A stretch of 10,557 nt of DNA from Paramuribaculum sp. (GTDB lineage: Bacteria; Bacteroidota; Bacteroidia; Bacteroidales; Muribaculaceae). Of this stretch, positions 1-7,053 are shown one piece after another (the first letter of the stretch is position 1; the number at the start of each line of letters is the position of its first letter). Position numbers and translations under genes: made by a program. The notes under the pieces were generated by a model that had not been told where the DNA came from, searched no databases, and saw nothing but the letters and a program-made list of their open reading frames with translations. The DNA lies in contig JAIDXU010000290.1 in assembly GCA_029058455.1 (NCBI GenBank), forward strand, positions 1-10,557, written 5' to 3'.

Positions 1-1
1 T

Positions 2-826
2 TATAATGAAATAGAATTGTTGCCTTTCTCATTCAGCGAATTTTGCGAAATGGAGAAAGTGGAAACTACGAATCTTTCTACAAAAACAGACGCTTTACTC
101 CGCAGGGCATTTGACAAATATATGGAGACAGGTGGTTTCCCGGAAATAATAAGTGGCGAAGAAACTGCCGAGGAATATATAGACACTCTGGTGTCAAATA
201 TTCTTGAAAGAGACATAGTACAACGATTTAAGGTAAGATACAAAGATGCTTTCAAGTCACTATCCAATCATCTCATGAATAATGCCCCATGCGAAGTTGT
301 ATATACGGCGTTGCAGAAAACCTTTAATTTCAAAAATGACAAAACAGTTGAGAATTATGTCGGATACCTTTATCAGGCATATCTTCTTAAGCAGTTACGC
401 AAATATTCCACTAAAAGCAGCGAGAGAATCCGTAATGCCAAATGCTACCCCATAGATGTATCACTTATGAACGCCAGGAAGAATGCATTTGCAAAAGACA
501 ATTTTGGCTGGAGGCTTGAATCTTTGGTTTATCTGGCGTTATGCAGAAAGTATGGAACTGGTTACGATATCTATTATCATAAAACTGACTCTTACGAAGT
601 GGATTTCGTAATTTGCCATCGAGCAACGGTTGTTGAACTTGTGCAGGTATCCTATGATATATCCTCTGAAAAAACTCTCAAACGAGAAACGTCAGCTTTA
701 GTGAAAGCCGGGACATCGCTCAAATGTGACAAATTAACTCTGGTTACAGCCTTTGAGGAACGTGTGTTGGATGTGAATGAACAGGTCATTAATGTCTGTG
801 CTGCTTACAAATGGCTTCTGATCTAA
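2..826 (+). CDS. AAA-family ATPase with DUF4143 C-terminal domain, 3' part (5' end outside window)
   Basis: The frame is open from base 2 with no start codon, so the gene enters from the left; a TTG at 17 is not a credible start. The first residues read YNEIELLPFSFSEF, matching the segment in the AAA_14/DUF4143 family that follows the ATPase core (typically an ELLPLSF-like stretch after the GR motif). Walker A and B would therefore lie outside the window. Next comes a linker with TGGFPEII and ILERDIV, as expected at the start of DUF4143. Near the end, YEVDFVI followed by VELVQVSYD resembles the PD-(D/E)XK-like fold reported in this family. The role is poorly defined: these proteins are common, often multicopy cytoplasmic ATPases in Bacteroidales. 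The family call is firm; substrate and function are unknown. No obvious terminator follows the stop. Confidence 0.9.
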   Translation, partial: YNEIELLPFSFSEFCEMEKVETTNLSTKTDALLRRAFDKYMETGGFPEIISGEETAEEYIDTLVSNILERDIVQRFKVRYKDAFKSLSNHLMNNAPCEVVYTALQKTFNFKNDKTVENYVGYLYQAYLLKQLRKYSTKSSERIRNAKCYPIDVSLMNARKNAFAKDNFGWRLESLVYLALCRKYGTGYDIYYHKTDSYEVDFVICHRATVVELVQVSYDISSEKTLKRETSALVKAGTSLKCDKLTLVTAFEERVLDVNEQVINVCAAYKWLLI

Positions 827-913
827 GCTCTTTATCATTCTCTCTTGGTTACAATAGTTGCACATAACTTATAGATACCTCCCACTTAATATATTTTATA
901 TATAGCGTGATCC

Positions 914-944
914 TTTGATACGTGAAAAAACTTGTTTAACTTTG
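914..944 (+). promoter_or_regulatory. Bacteroidota-type promoter (TTTG, 19 bp, TAACTTTG)
   Basis: TTTG at 914-917 is followed after 19 bp by TAACTTTG at 937-944, matching the Bacteroidota -33/-7 consensus (TTTG, then TAnnTTTG). Transcription would begin near 950. The nearest downstream gene starts at 1141, so the transcript would have a leader of about 190 nt that includes the hairpin at 1053-1086, or would stop at that hairpin. Confidence 0.6.
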
Positions 945-1005
945 CATGTAGATATCCGACGATTGTGATACCGTTCTGTTTTGATGTGATTTAAAATCCT
1001 GACTA

Positions 1006-1024
1006 TTAAAATATTTTAACTTTG
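1006..1024 (+). promoter_or_regulatory. Second promoter-like -7 box overlapped by an AT palindrome
   Basis: TAACTTTG at 1017-1024 is a full -7 match, but no TTTG sits about 19-21 bp upstream; the nearest, at 980-983, is too far. TTAAAATATTTTAA at 1006-1019 is a perfect 14-bp palindrome overlapping the first bases of the box, where a repressor could occlude it. AT palindromes of this length arise easily by chance in such DNA, so both promoter and operator are tentative. Confidence 0.3.
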
Positions 1025-1052
1025 TTGTGTGGTCCCAGGCGGATCACAGAAG

Positions 1053-1086
1053 GGTCACGATTTTCTCATGAAATCGTGGCCTTTTT
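1053..1086 (+). terminator. Intrinsic terminator-like hairpin
   Basis: GGTCACGATTTT (1053-1064) pairs with GAAATCGTGGCC (1070-1081), giving a 12-bp stem with two G-U pairs around the 5-nt loop CTCAT. A short T run follows immediately (1082-1086). It lies 55 bp before the grpB start on the same strand, so it would end or attenuate transcription arriving from the promoters on its left. Confidence 0.6.
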
Positions 1087-1140
1087 GATTTACGTATGAG
1101 ACTAACAATTTAGAAAGTTTAGAGTTTAAGCGAGAATCTG

Positions 1141-1695
1141 ATGGGTGATAAGAAGCGACTTCAGGATATGACTCTTGAGGAGTTGTGGAAGCTGTTTCCG
1201 GTAGTTCTGACTCCTCATAGGGAGGAGTGGGGCGATCAGGCGGCTGAGGAGATCGATTATCTTGCACGGCTGTTGGCCGACTCTCATCCGGTGATTCACC
1301 ACATTGGTAGCACGGCAATACCTCACATTCAGGCCAAGCCGATAGTGGATATCCTTGTGGAGACTTTATCGGCAGGGGGATGGCCGGAGATTAAGAGCCT
1401 GATGGAATCGAAGGGATATATCTGTATGTCGCAGTCAAAAGAGCGGATGAGTTTCAATAAGGGATATACACCGGAAGGGTATGCCGAAAAGGTGTTTCAT
1501 GTTCATTTCCATCTGGCGGGTGATAACGACGAGATATTGTTTCGTGATTATCTAAGAACTCATCCTGATGTGGCTGAGGAGTACGAGCGGTTGAAATTTA
1601 GCCTTTTACCAGAGCATAAATATAACCGCGACAGCTATACCGCCGCCAAGACGTCGTTTATAAACCGCATTGTTTCGCTCGCAAAAGAGAGTTAG
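1141..1695 (+). CDS. GrpB family protein (UPF0157, nucleotidyltransferase superfamily)
   Basis: The protein has 184 aa, normal for stand-alone GrpB proteins. The diagnostic block lies at residues 53-73: HHIGSTAIP followed by AKPIVDILV, with Gly56-Ser57 and Asp70 in the GS...D pattern of the nucleotidyltransferase fold. The N-terminal TLEELWKLFPVVLTPHREEW (11-30) and the later VFHVHFHLAG are also typical. In some bacteria this domain is fused to dephospho-CoA kinase, but the biochemical role of the free form is not established. ATG 1141 is the first ATG after an in-frame stop at 1120-1122. No SD is present, as is usual in Bacteroidota. The gene ends in TAG overlapping the stop of the convergent gene. 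Expected in the cytoplasm. Confidence 0.92.
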   Translation: MGDKKRLQDMTLEELWKLFPVVLTPHREEWGDQAAEEIDYLARLLADSHPVIHHIGSTAIPHIQAKPIVDILVETLSAGGWPEIKSLMESKGYICMSQSKERMSFNKGYTPEGYAEKVFHVHFHLAGDNDEILFRDYLRTHPDVAEEYERLKFSLLPEHKYNRDSYTAAKTSFINRIVSLAKES

Positions 1696-2225
1696 AATTT
1701 GAGGGCGGTGCCTATGAAGATGGAGTGGGAGAGGCGGGAGTCGTTTATGGCATGTCGGAAACGGTTTTGCTTCATGCCGGCATAGAGATCGTAGTTTGAC
1801 AGTTCGTAGCCGAAAAACAGAAGTATTTTGTTGAATTGCAGATTGAAGCCACATTTCAGCTCCCAGTTAAATACCTTTGGTCTGAGAAACCGAAATTGGG
1901 GAGTGGAGAGAATGATGCCCGGTTCGGTGAAGAGATGAACACCGCAGTTGCGAAGGTCAAAATCGGTGAGCCGTGGACTTCTGAATACCAACGTTGAGAT
2001 GAGGTTGAATTTTAGCATCCGGCTAAAGTCTTTCTTCCAGTTGCCTGATCTTCGTGTGCCGGTTAATGAGATAATATCATGTAGTTTGGAACAATCAGTT
2101 GCCCTGCCATATACCGGCCGAGTGCCTTCTTCCCAACGGATAATATCGTGGGGTAATCCGGCAGTCTGTGCATGGATATTCGCACAGATAAATAAGGTGA
2201 CCAATATCGCGACAAGGTGTTTCAT
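1692..2225 (-). CDS. Small exported protein, probable outer-membrane beta-barrel or barrel-like
   Basis: I start this at ATG 2225 (177 aa) because it begins directly with a signal peptide: MKH, the hydrophobic stretch LVAILVTLFICANI, then HAQ, with likely cleavage after Ala19 or Gln20. A longer frame to 2303 would bury that signal. The mature part alternates polar and hydrophobic residues in the second half (for example FNWELKCGFNLQF, ILLFFGYEL, SIFIGTALKF) and ends in Phe, as many outer-membrane barrel strands do. At about 157 mature residues it could form at most a small barrel. I do not recognise a specific family; some resemblance to DUF3575-like Bacteroidales outer-membrane proteins is only an impression. 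The central segment (about 45-75) is basic and less strand-like. No clear promoter box was found upstream on this strand. Its TAA overlaps the grpB TAG. Confidence 0.75.
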   Translation of the reverse strand: MKHLVAILVTLFICANIHAQTAGLPHDIIRWEEGTRPVYGRATDCSKLHDIISLTGTRRSGNWKKDFSRMLKFNLISTLVFRSPRLTDFDLRNCGVHLFTEPGIILSTPQFRFLRPKVFNWELKCGFNLQFNKILLFFGYELSNYDLYAGMKQNRFRHAINDSRLSHSIFIGTALKF

Positions 2226-2326
2226 GTAATAATAACATGTGTGGCAGGAAAAGTGTCGGTCAAGGGCTAAATTTTTGTATGAGCCTGTGGGTGGCGTTGT
2301 CATCCCCGGGGTGGTATACAGCCTTT

Positions 2327-2348
2327 AAGGAAAGTTAAATTTCCTTTT
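2327..2348. repeat. AT-rich inverted repeat
   Basis: AAGGAAA (2327-2333) and TTTCCTT (2340-2346) form a 7-bp inverted repeat with a 6-nt gap, followed by TT. It lies in the intergenic region upstream of the M60 gene promoter. It could be a weak terminator or part of a control region; the short AT-rich stem makes chance a real alternative. Confidence 0.25.
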
Positions 2349-2361
2349 AAAATCGATTTTA
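2348..2361. promoter_or_regulatory. 14-bp perfect palindrome, candidate operator of the M60 operon
   Basis: TAAAATCGATTTTA is a perfect palindrome lying 37 bp upstream of the -7 box at 2399-2406, so roughly 50-65 bp before the predicted transcription start. That position suits an activator dimer. The promoter behind it lacks a good -33 element, which also fits activator dependence. No regulator gene is adjacent, and no known binding motif was recognised. Confidence 0.3.
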
Positions 2362-2398
2362 GAGGGGCTCAGGGAAAGGAAATGTGAAATGAAATTTG

Positions 2399-2406
2399 TA
2401 ACTTTG
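2399..2406 (+). promoter_or_regulatory. Promoter -7 box of the M60 peptidase operon
   Basis: TAACTTTG matches the Bacteroidota -7 consensus TAnnTTTG exactly. The -33 position (about 2376-2379) reads AAGG rather than TTTG, so the promoter looks half-conserved. Transcription from about 2412 would give a leader of about 90 nt to the preferred start at 2502. Confidence 0.5.
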
Positions 2407-2501
2407 CATAGCAATGTGTCTGATTTTTTGCAATGGATAAGAAGTCGGATCATCATGCGACGCATATACTGAAAAATTATAATCAACTATCATATCTATC
2501 C

Positions 2502-5198
2502 ATGAATTTTAATCTCATTAAAAGCACAATGGCTGCACTTGCGGTTGTTGCGTCGGGCGGTGTATCGATTTTTGCCGCTGACGTTGTGCCGGCTGCTACT
2601 CCTGCCATTATCTATACAGGAGGGGGCACCGAATTTTCTTTTCCCGATGCCGGGAGCGGTTCAATTGCCATCGATCTGGTGAAAAACGGCAATGTGTCGG
2701 TGACAACTGACAAAAGTTGGCTCACTGCAAAATTTACTGACGAGGGTCTCACTCTCTATGCCACTCCCAATACTGAATGTATTGACCGTTCAGCCACTGT
2801 AACCGTGATGAACTATGGTGACAAGAAGATGACTTTCAGAGTTAATCAACCCAACAGTTCATATAACTCTCTCGCAACCCCCGACCTTCGTAAAATCATT
2901 CCCGATCGTGCCACCGACAACGATCATCAGGGTTCGAGTTCTGTTGATCTGACCTTTGATGGAAATTTAGCTACTATCTATCATAGCAAGTGGAGCGGAT
3001 TTTCATCGCAGAATCCTGCTATCCTTTCCTATTATTTCAATAAGGGCGAATCGATCAGCTTCATCAATTATATCACCCGTCAGGATGGCGGCACCAACGG
3101 TAATTTCGGCCAGACAGAAATCTATCTGCGTCTTTCCCGCTCGGGCGAATGGGTAAAGATGACCGATTATGATTTCGGCATGAGAAGCGGTTCGTTTAAT
3201 GTGCCTATCTCAGCTCAATATAAGGATCAGCCGATCTACGGTGTGCAGTTTAAGGTGATTACCGGAGCCTGCGACAGCGGCAACAATATGAACTTCGCAT
3301 CATGTGCTGAAATGGAGTTTTATTCCGACAAGATTTCAGACAGCCGTCGCGAAGATCTCGAGGTGTTTACCGACAATCTGCTCACCGGTCTCAAACCCGA
3401 GGTGACTCAGGAGCGTGTTGACAAGATCAAAGATCCTTTCTTCCGTCAGCTCGCCACAAGTATGCTTGCCGGTGAATATTCTACCGAGGGCCGTGTCTGC
3501 ACCGCCGAGCCGCTTGAATCGGTCGAGGCTCTCGCTGACAAGTGGAACACTCCCGGTAAATATTATGATCACTATCAGGGTGCTACCGGTATCTATATGG
3601 GCCGCGGCACATATGTTGTGGTTGTTGAGGGCATACCTGAACATCTCAGCTCCATCAATATGAATGTTATCGGATGGACTGTTGAGGATCGCGGTACTTT
3701 TGTAAACACATTTACTTCCGAGACATTTGTTCTTGGCAACGGTATCAACGTTATCAACCGCACCACAAACTGGGATGGTCTCGCTTATGTGACCAACTTC
3801 GACGATGAGGGCCTTGCCAACGGCACTGCTTCGGATATCCGCATCCACTTTGTTAATGCTCCGGTCAACGGTATTCTCCGTGCCACTCAGTCAAACGAGG
3901 AAAATGCGAAAATTCTCGCCGACGCCCGCTATACCACCATCGACCTCGTGGGTCAGAAAGTTCACTCGGTGTGGGAAGTAAGTGCGCTCAAGACCTATAC
4001 CGCCAACGAGTATGTACGTTATATCAACTTGCTTGACCTCCTCATTCACTGGGAACATAAGTTGCTCGGTTTCTATAAATATAATGCCATTCCGAAAAAC
4101 AAGACCCTTGCGTATGTGAACTATGACTACTATATGTATCAGGGTTATGCCGGTGTGACATTCAAATATGACACCCAATACCGCACATGCTCGGTCAACA
4201 ACATCCTTCATAACGACGATGACCTGGTATGGGGTCTTTCACATGAATGGGGTCACCAGCATCAGATGCAGCCCTATTTCCGCTGGAGCGCCATGGCCGA
4301 GGTGACCAACAACCTCAACTCCTATTATAATATCATGCACATGGGTTATTACACGAGCGATAAGATCAATCAGTGGCCCGGTGCGAGACGCACATTCCTT
4401 GATGACACCACCTATGGCTCGGGCACTACCGAGAGCGATGCCAGAAAGAATATGCTTGCCCGCGCTCAGAACTATGCATGGAATCAGGATTTCTATAATC
4501 TGATTATGGAGAATAAGGATGCCCGCATCGCTTCGGTCGACAAAAACCATCTTAAGGCTGTGGCTCACTCGGAAGATGGCGTTGGCTCTGCCCTCTGTCC
4601 CTTTATCATGCTCTATAACTATGCTACCTACAACCTCGGCCTGAGCGACTTCGGCCCTGATATGTATGAAGCTCTCCGTCAAACCGACAATCCCGAGGGA
4701 TCGACCATTGAGAAATCATCAGGTATCGATAAGTATGAACTTATCGCGTCGGCTCAGAACTATAACAAAAACAATGCCATCGACCGGCTTGCTCAGCTTT
4801 ATCCCGAATCATGCTGGGTTAAGAATAAATATATCACCAAGGAGCATTGCGGATCTTATTATGAGAATTCGGCTGCTTTTATTATGAATTATATCAGAAA
4901 GACCTCTCGTCTCACCGGTTATAATCTGTTCCCCTATTTCGAGCAGTGGGGTTTCCTCCGCACCGTGGCTCTCTATTTTGAAGATTACGCCAACACATAC
5001 ATTCTGATTACCAAAGCCATGTATGATGAGTTTGAGGCTGATATGAACGCTCTTGTTGCTTCAGGTGAGCTCAAGCAAATGCCTGTCGGAATGGTTAATG
5101 ATATTTCCAATACTCCCGACATCAACGTTGCCGGAAATCTCAGATATAACACTCCCGAGGTGTCGAACGAGGCTCCCATCGATCTCTCAAATTATTAA
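2502..5198 (+). CDS. Secreted M60-family zinc metallopeptidase (mucin/O-glycoprotein peptidase) with BACON and CBM32-like domains
   Basis: The protein has 898 aa from ATG 2502, chosen because it begins with a signal peptide (MNFNLIKSTMAALAVVA..., cleavage likely near FAA-D27). The frame extends to ATG 2433, but that adds 23 polar residues before the signal. Domains in order: a BACON-like beta-sandwich (about 40-117; W73 and RSATVTV typical); an F5/8C or CBM32-like galactose-binding domain (about 125-275; LTFDGNLATIYHSKWSG, AEMEFY); then the M60 peptidase region (from about 345) with HEWGH at 581-585, part of HEWGHQHQ, and Glu600 as probable third zinc ligand, fitting the family's HExxHx(8-28)E. 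This matches the type of BT4244 of Bacteroides thetaiotaomicron, which cleaves O-glycosylated peptides, so host mucin is the likely target. There is no lipobox Cys and no C-terminal sorting domain. The next gene starts 35 bp on, probably in the same operon. Confidence 0.92.
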   Translation: MNFNLIKSTMAALAVVASGGVSIFAADVVPAATPAIIYTGGGTEFSFPDAGSGSIAIDLVKNGNVSVTTDKSWLTAKFTDEGLTLYATPNTECIDRSATVTVMNYGDKKMTFRVNQPNSSYNSLATPDLRKIIPDRATDNDHQGSSSVDLTFDGNLATIYHSKWSGFSSQNPAILSYYFNKGESISFINYITRQDGGTNGNFGQTEIYLRLSRSGEWVKMTDYDFGMRSGSFNVPISAQYKDQPIYGVQFKVITGACDSGNNMNFASCAEMEFYSDKISDSRREDLEVFTDNLLTGLKPEVTQERVDKIKDPFFRQLATSMLAGEYSTEGRVCTAEPLESVEALADKWNTPGKYYDHYQGATGIYMGRGTYVVVVEGIPEHLSSINMNVIGWTVEDRGTFVNTFTSETFVLGNGINVINRTTNWDGLAYVTNFDDEGLANGTASDIRIHFVNAPVNGILRATQSNEENAKILADARYTTIDLVGQKVHSVWEVSALKTYTANEYVRYINLLDLLIHWEHKLLGFYKYNAIPKNKTLAYVNYDYYMYQGYAGVTFKYDTQYRTCSVNNILHNDDDLVWGLSHEWGHQHQMQPYFRWSAMAEVTNNLNSYYNIMHMGYYTSDKINQWPGARRTFLDDTTYGSGTTESDARKNMLARAQNYAWNQDFYNLIMENKDARIASVDKNHLKAVAHSEDGVGSALCPFIMLYNYATYNLGLSDFGPDMYEALRQTDNPEGSTIEKSSGIDKYELIASAQNYNKNNAIDRLAQLYPESCWVKNKYITKEHCGSYYENSAAFIMNYIRKTSRLTGYNLFPYFEQWGFLRTVALYFEDYANTYILITKAMYDEFEADMNALVASGELKQMPVGMVNDISNTPDINVAGNLRYNTPEVSNEAPIDLSNY

Positions 5199-5233
5199 TT
5201 TCAAGCATTGACAACGTCAATAATATACATTAA

Positions 5234-6967
5234 ATGAAACATATAAATAAAATGGTGGTTATCGCTGCCGCCGCCCTCTGTGTTACACAGGCTTTTGGCG
5301 CAGCTCCTACTACCACTAAATCAGGTATTTCCGCCAGCAGAGCTTATTCGATTAAGCTCCTTAATGGCAATGCTACTGTTGTGGCCGATAACGGAAAGGT
5401 TGTTGCCGATCCTTCTCTTAAGGAGGCTGACAATGCCCAGTGGTCGCTCGTGCCTTTTAATGAGACAGGGGAGTTTTTTATGGTGAATGTCACCGAAAAC
5501 AAGTTTGTCGCTACCGATGGTCGTACCACCTCTCTCAGCGACCGTGCTTCGCTCGTTAGACTTGACTTTTCGGAAAAGGCAGGCGGATGGACTATCTCAT
5601 GCAACGGTGACTGTATTGGCCTTCCTGCCGATTCAACCGACGTGATTTTCACCCCTTCGCTCAATTCCAATCACAATATCGCAGCATTTGTTATCACTCC
5701 TCAGCGTTCCCTTACTTCTGATCAGAAGGCGGCAATCGCTAATATTGCCAACGAGGATGCTGTCAAAGCCGCCATCATTGCCGATATGAACGATTTTGCT
5801 GCCAAGGCTGAGGCAATGAGTGCTAAAAGCCAGTTTGCCGGTTATGCCGGAGGGTATGATCTCACCGCCCTCAAGGCTGCCGTGGCCAATCCCTCGCAAT
5901 ATTCGGTGACTGATCTGCGTGGCATTATGACCGATGTGATTGAAAGCGGTTTGCCACAGCCGTTCCACTACTATCGCATTCACAATGCCAGCCGTCCCAA
6001 TAATAACATCAAGAGCAATGTGCTTCACCTTGTTGACGGCGCCGCTGCAAATATCGACAACGTAGGCAGTGTAACCATTGGCTCGGGTGGCCGTCGAATT
6101 GATAACCTTGCTCTCTTTACGGTAGATCCTCTTGTGGAGGGAGGCGACATGGTGGTTATCAGAAGTGCAGCCCTTGATCTCGGCATGTCGGATTCATACG
6201 CCAACAGCCCTGTGACATTTGTTGCAGACCCCCATCAGTATCTTCTTGTGCGGGAAGATAAATTCGGCTATTTGTTCCGCTTCCGCAACTCCAAGCAGAA
6301 ACTGTGGATCACTTCCAACCCGAGCGGTTCGCCTGTGAGCTATGGCATTCCCGAAGCTTCGATGGACTGGGGCTTTGAGCTTATCGAATCGGTTGGCGGA
6401 ATCAAACTCAATGAATATGGTGAAGGTTCGGTTTGTCTTCCCTGTCCTGTTGAGCTTCCCGAAAACGTAACAGCCTATGTTGCTTCGACCACCGATCATT
6501 CTTCTGTCTACCTTAAGGAAATCGGTCGTGTTGTTCCCGCATATACCCCTGTTATTCTCAAGAGCAAGGAAAAAGCTTCGGCTACTATCTCGGCCACTAT
6601 TCTCAATGGTCAGGATCTTATCTATGCTGCAGAAAATCATCTGTCGGGCAACACTGTCAAGATCTCCGGCAAAACCGTGGCTTTCTTCCCCCAATGGGAT
6701 GAAAAGGGAACTCTGAGCTTCGTGCGCCAGACCAAATCAAATGTGGCTGCTCACACTGTGTCTATTGCCGATTCGATGTATGAGGGCGATAAGATCGCTG
6801 TTGTCGATAAGCCTCATTCGGTAGGTATTGACTCGGTTAACGGAGACTCGACTTTTGAAGCTGATGAAGATAGCGACATCTACTTTGACATTCAGGGTCG
6901 CCGTATCTCACGTCCTGAAAAAGGCATTTATATCAATGCTACCAAGGGCCGTGTTTCACGCAGATAA
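5234..6967 (+). CDS. Secreted protein of unknown function with probable lectin-like modules and a KGIYI C-terminal tail
   Basis: The protein has 577 aa. A signal peptide (MKHINKMVVIAAAALCVTQAFGA) is probably cut after residue 22-24. Two stretches resemble ricin-B/beta-trefoil-like repeats: about 35-155, with RAYSIKLLNGN and NAQWSLVPF, and about 240-400, with FHYYRIHNASRP and KLWITSNPSG. Between them lies an Ala-rich helical segment (about 160-230). From about 400, CLPCPVELPENVTAYVA and VPAYTPVILKS are typical of Prevotella/Muribaculaceae surface proteins. The C-terminus, FDIQGRRISRPEKGIYI plus a basic end, is a short version of the beta-strand tail seen on type IX secretion substrates and many gut Bacteroidales surface proteins. 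No catalytic motif was found. Position 35 bp after the M60 gene and before a terminator implies co-expression. An adhesin or glycan-binding partner of the peptidase is inferred; the lectin assignment is weak. Confidence 0.8.
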   Translation: MKHINKMVVIAAAALCVTQAFGAAPTTTKSGISASRAYSIKLLNGNATVVADNGKVVADPSLKEADNAQWSLVPFNETGEFFMVNVTENKFVATDGRTTSLSDRASLVRLDFSEKAGGWTISCNGDCIGLPADSTDVIFTPSLNSNHNIAAFVITPQRSLTSDQKAAIANIANEDAVKAAIIADMNDFAAKAEAMSAKSQFAGYAGGYDLTALKAAVANPSQYSVTDLRGIMTDVIESGLPQPFHYYRIHNASRPNNNIKSNVLHLVDGAAANIDNVGSVTIGSGGRRIDNLALFTVDPLVEGGDMVVIRSAALDLGMSDSYANSPVTFVADPHQYLLVREDKFGYLFRFRNSKQKLWITSNPSGSPVSYGIPEASMDWGFELIESVGGIKLNEYGEGSVCLPCPVELPENVTAYVASTTDHSSVYLKEIGRVVPAYTPVILKSKEKASATISATILNGQDLIYAAENHLSGNTVKISGKTVAFFPQWDEKGTLSFVRQTKSNVAAHTVSIADSMYEGDKIAVVDKPHSVGIDSVNGDSTFEADEDSDIYFDIQGRRISRPEKGIYINATKGRVSRR

Positions 6968-6992
6968 TAATAGGGCCTGTGCCTGAACTTTA

Positions 6993-7037
6993 ATATGAAG
7001 CCGTCGACCGGGTTCCGGCCGGCGGCTTCATATCTTT
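6993..7037 (+). terminator. Long GC-rich terminator hairpin after the M60 operon
   Basis: ATATGAAGCCG (6993-7003) pairs perfectly with CGGCTTCATAT (7023-7033). The stem continues inward through T7004-G7022, C7005-G7021 and G7006-C7020, then after one mismatch four more pairs close a GTT loop. The T run that follows is weak (CTTTAG). It sits 25 bp after the stop at 6967 and before the next gene, as expected for the end of the operon. The outer stem is symmetric, so some effect on the other strand is possible. Confidence 0.65.
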
Positions 7038-7053
7038 AGTAATAGAATTATAT

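Larger units (their letters stand above)
950..1086 (+). ncRNA. Possible small RNA or leader transcript upstream of grpB
   Basis: The 314-base stretch between 827 and 1140 holds no credible protein gene. A good promoter (914-944) and a terminator-like hairpin (1053-1086) bracket about 137 nt, and a start at the second box would give about 55 nt. Either product could be a free small RNA, or the 5' leader of grpB with the hairpin as attenuator. I do not recognise a known RNA family or riboswitch. The only short frame noticed, ATG at 1068 encoding MKSWPF then stop, lies inside the hairpin and has no ribosome binding site. Inferred from signal layout only. Confidence 0.3.

Noticed and set aside
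1068..1088. Six-codon frame MKSWPF in the terminator hairpin as a leader peptide
   Set aside because: It has no ribosome binding site, sits within the stem-loop, and the peptide is not rich in any regulated amino acid, so it is probably coincidental.
2226..2303. Extended N-terminus of the leftward exported protein from 2303
   Set aside because: It adds 26 residues ahead of the signal peptide; ATG 2225 begins directly with it.
2433..2501. Upstream start for the M60 protein at 2433
   Set aside because: It would put 23 polar, His/Lys-rich residues before an otherwise normal signal peptide and leave only about a 20-nt leader. Start 2502 fits better, although the longer form cannot be fully excluded.
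3336..3848. Long minus-strand frame (170 aa) inside the M60 gene
   Set aside because: It lies wholly within a confidently assigned gene, has no family motif or start signal, and is explained by codon bias on the coding strand.
4239..4682. Minus-strand frame (147 aa) opposite the HEWGH region
   Set aside because: It is fully antisense to the M60 catalytic region, with no recognisable domain or promoter.
6194..6694. Minus-strand frame (166 aa) inside the 577-aa secreted protein gene
   Set aside because: It is a shadow frame with composition typical of antisense translation and no independent signals.
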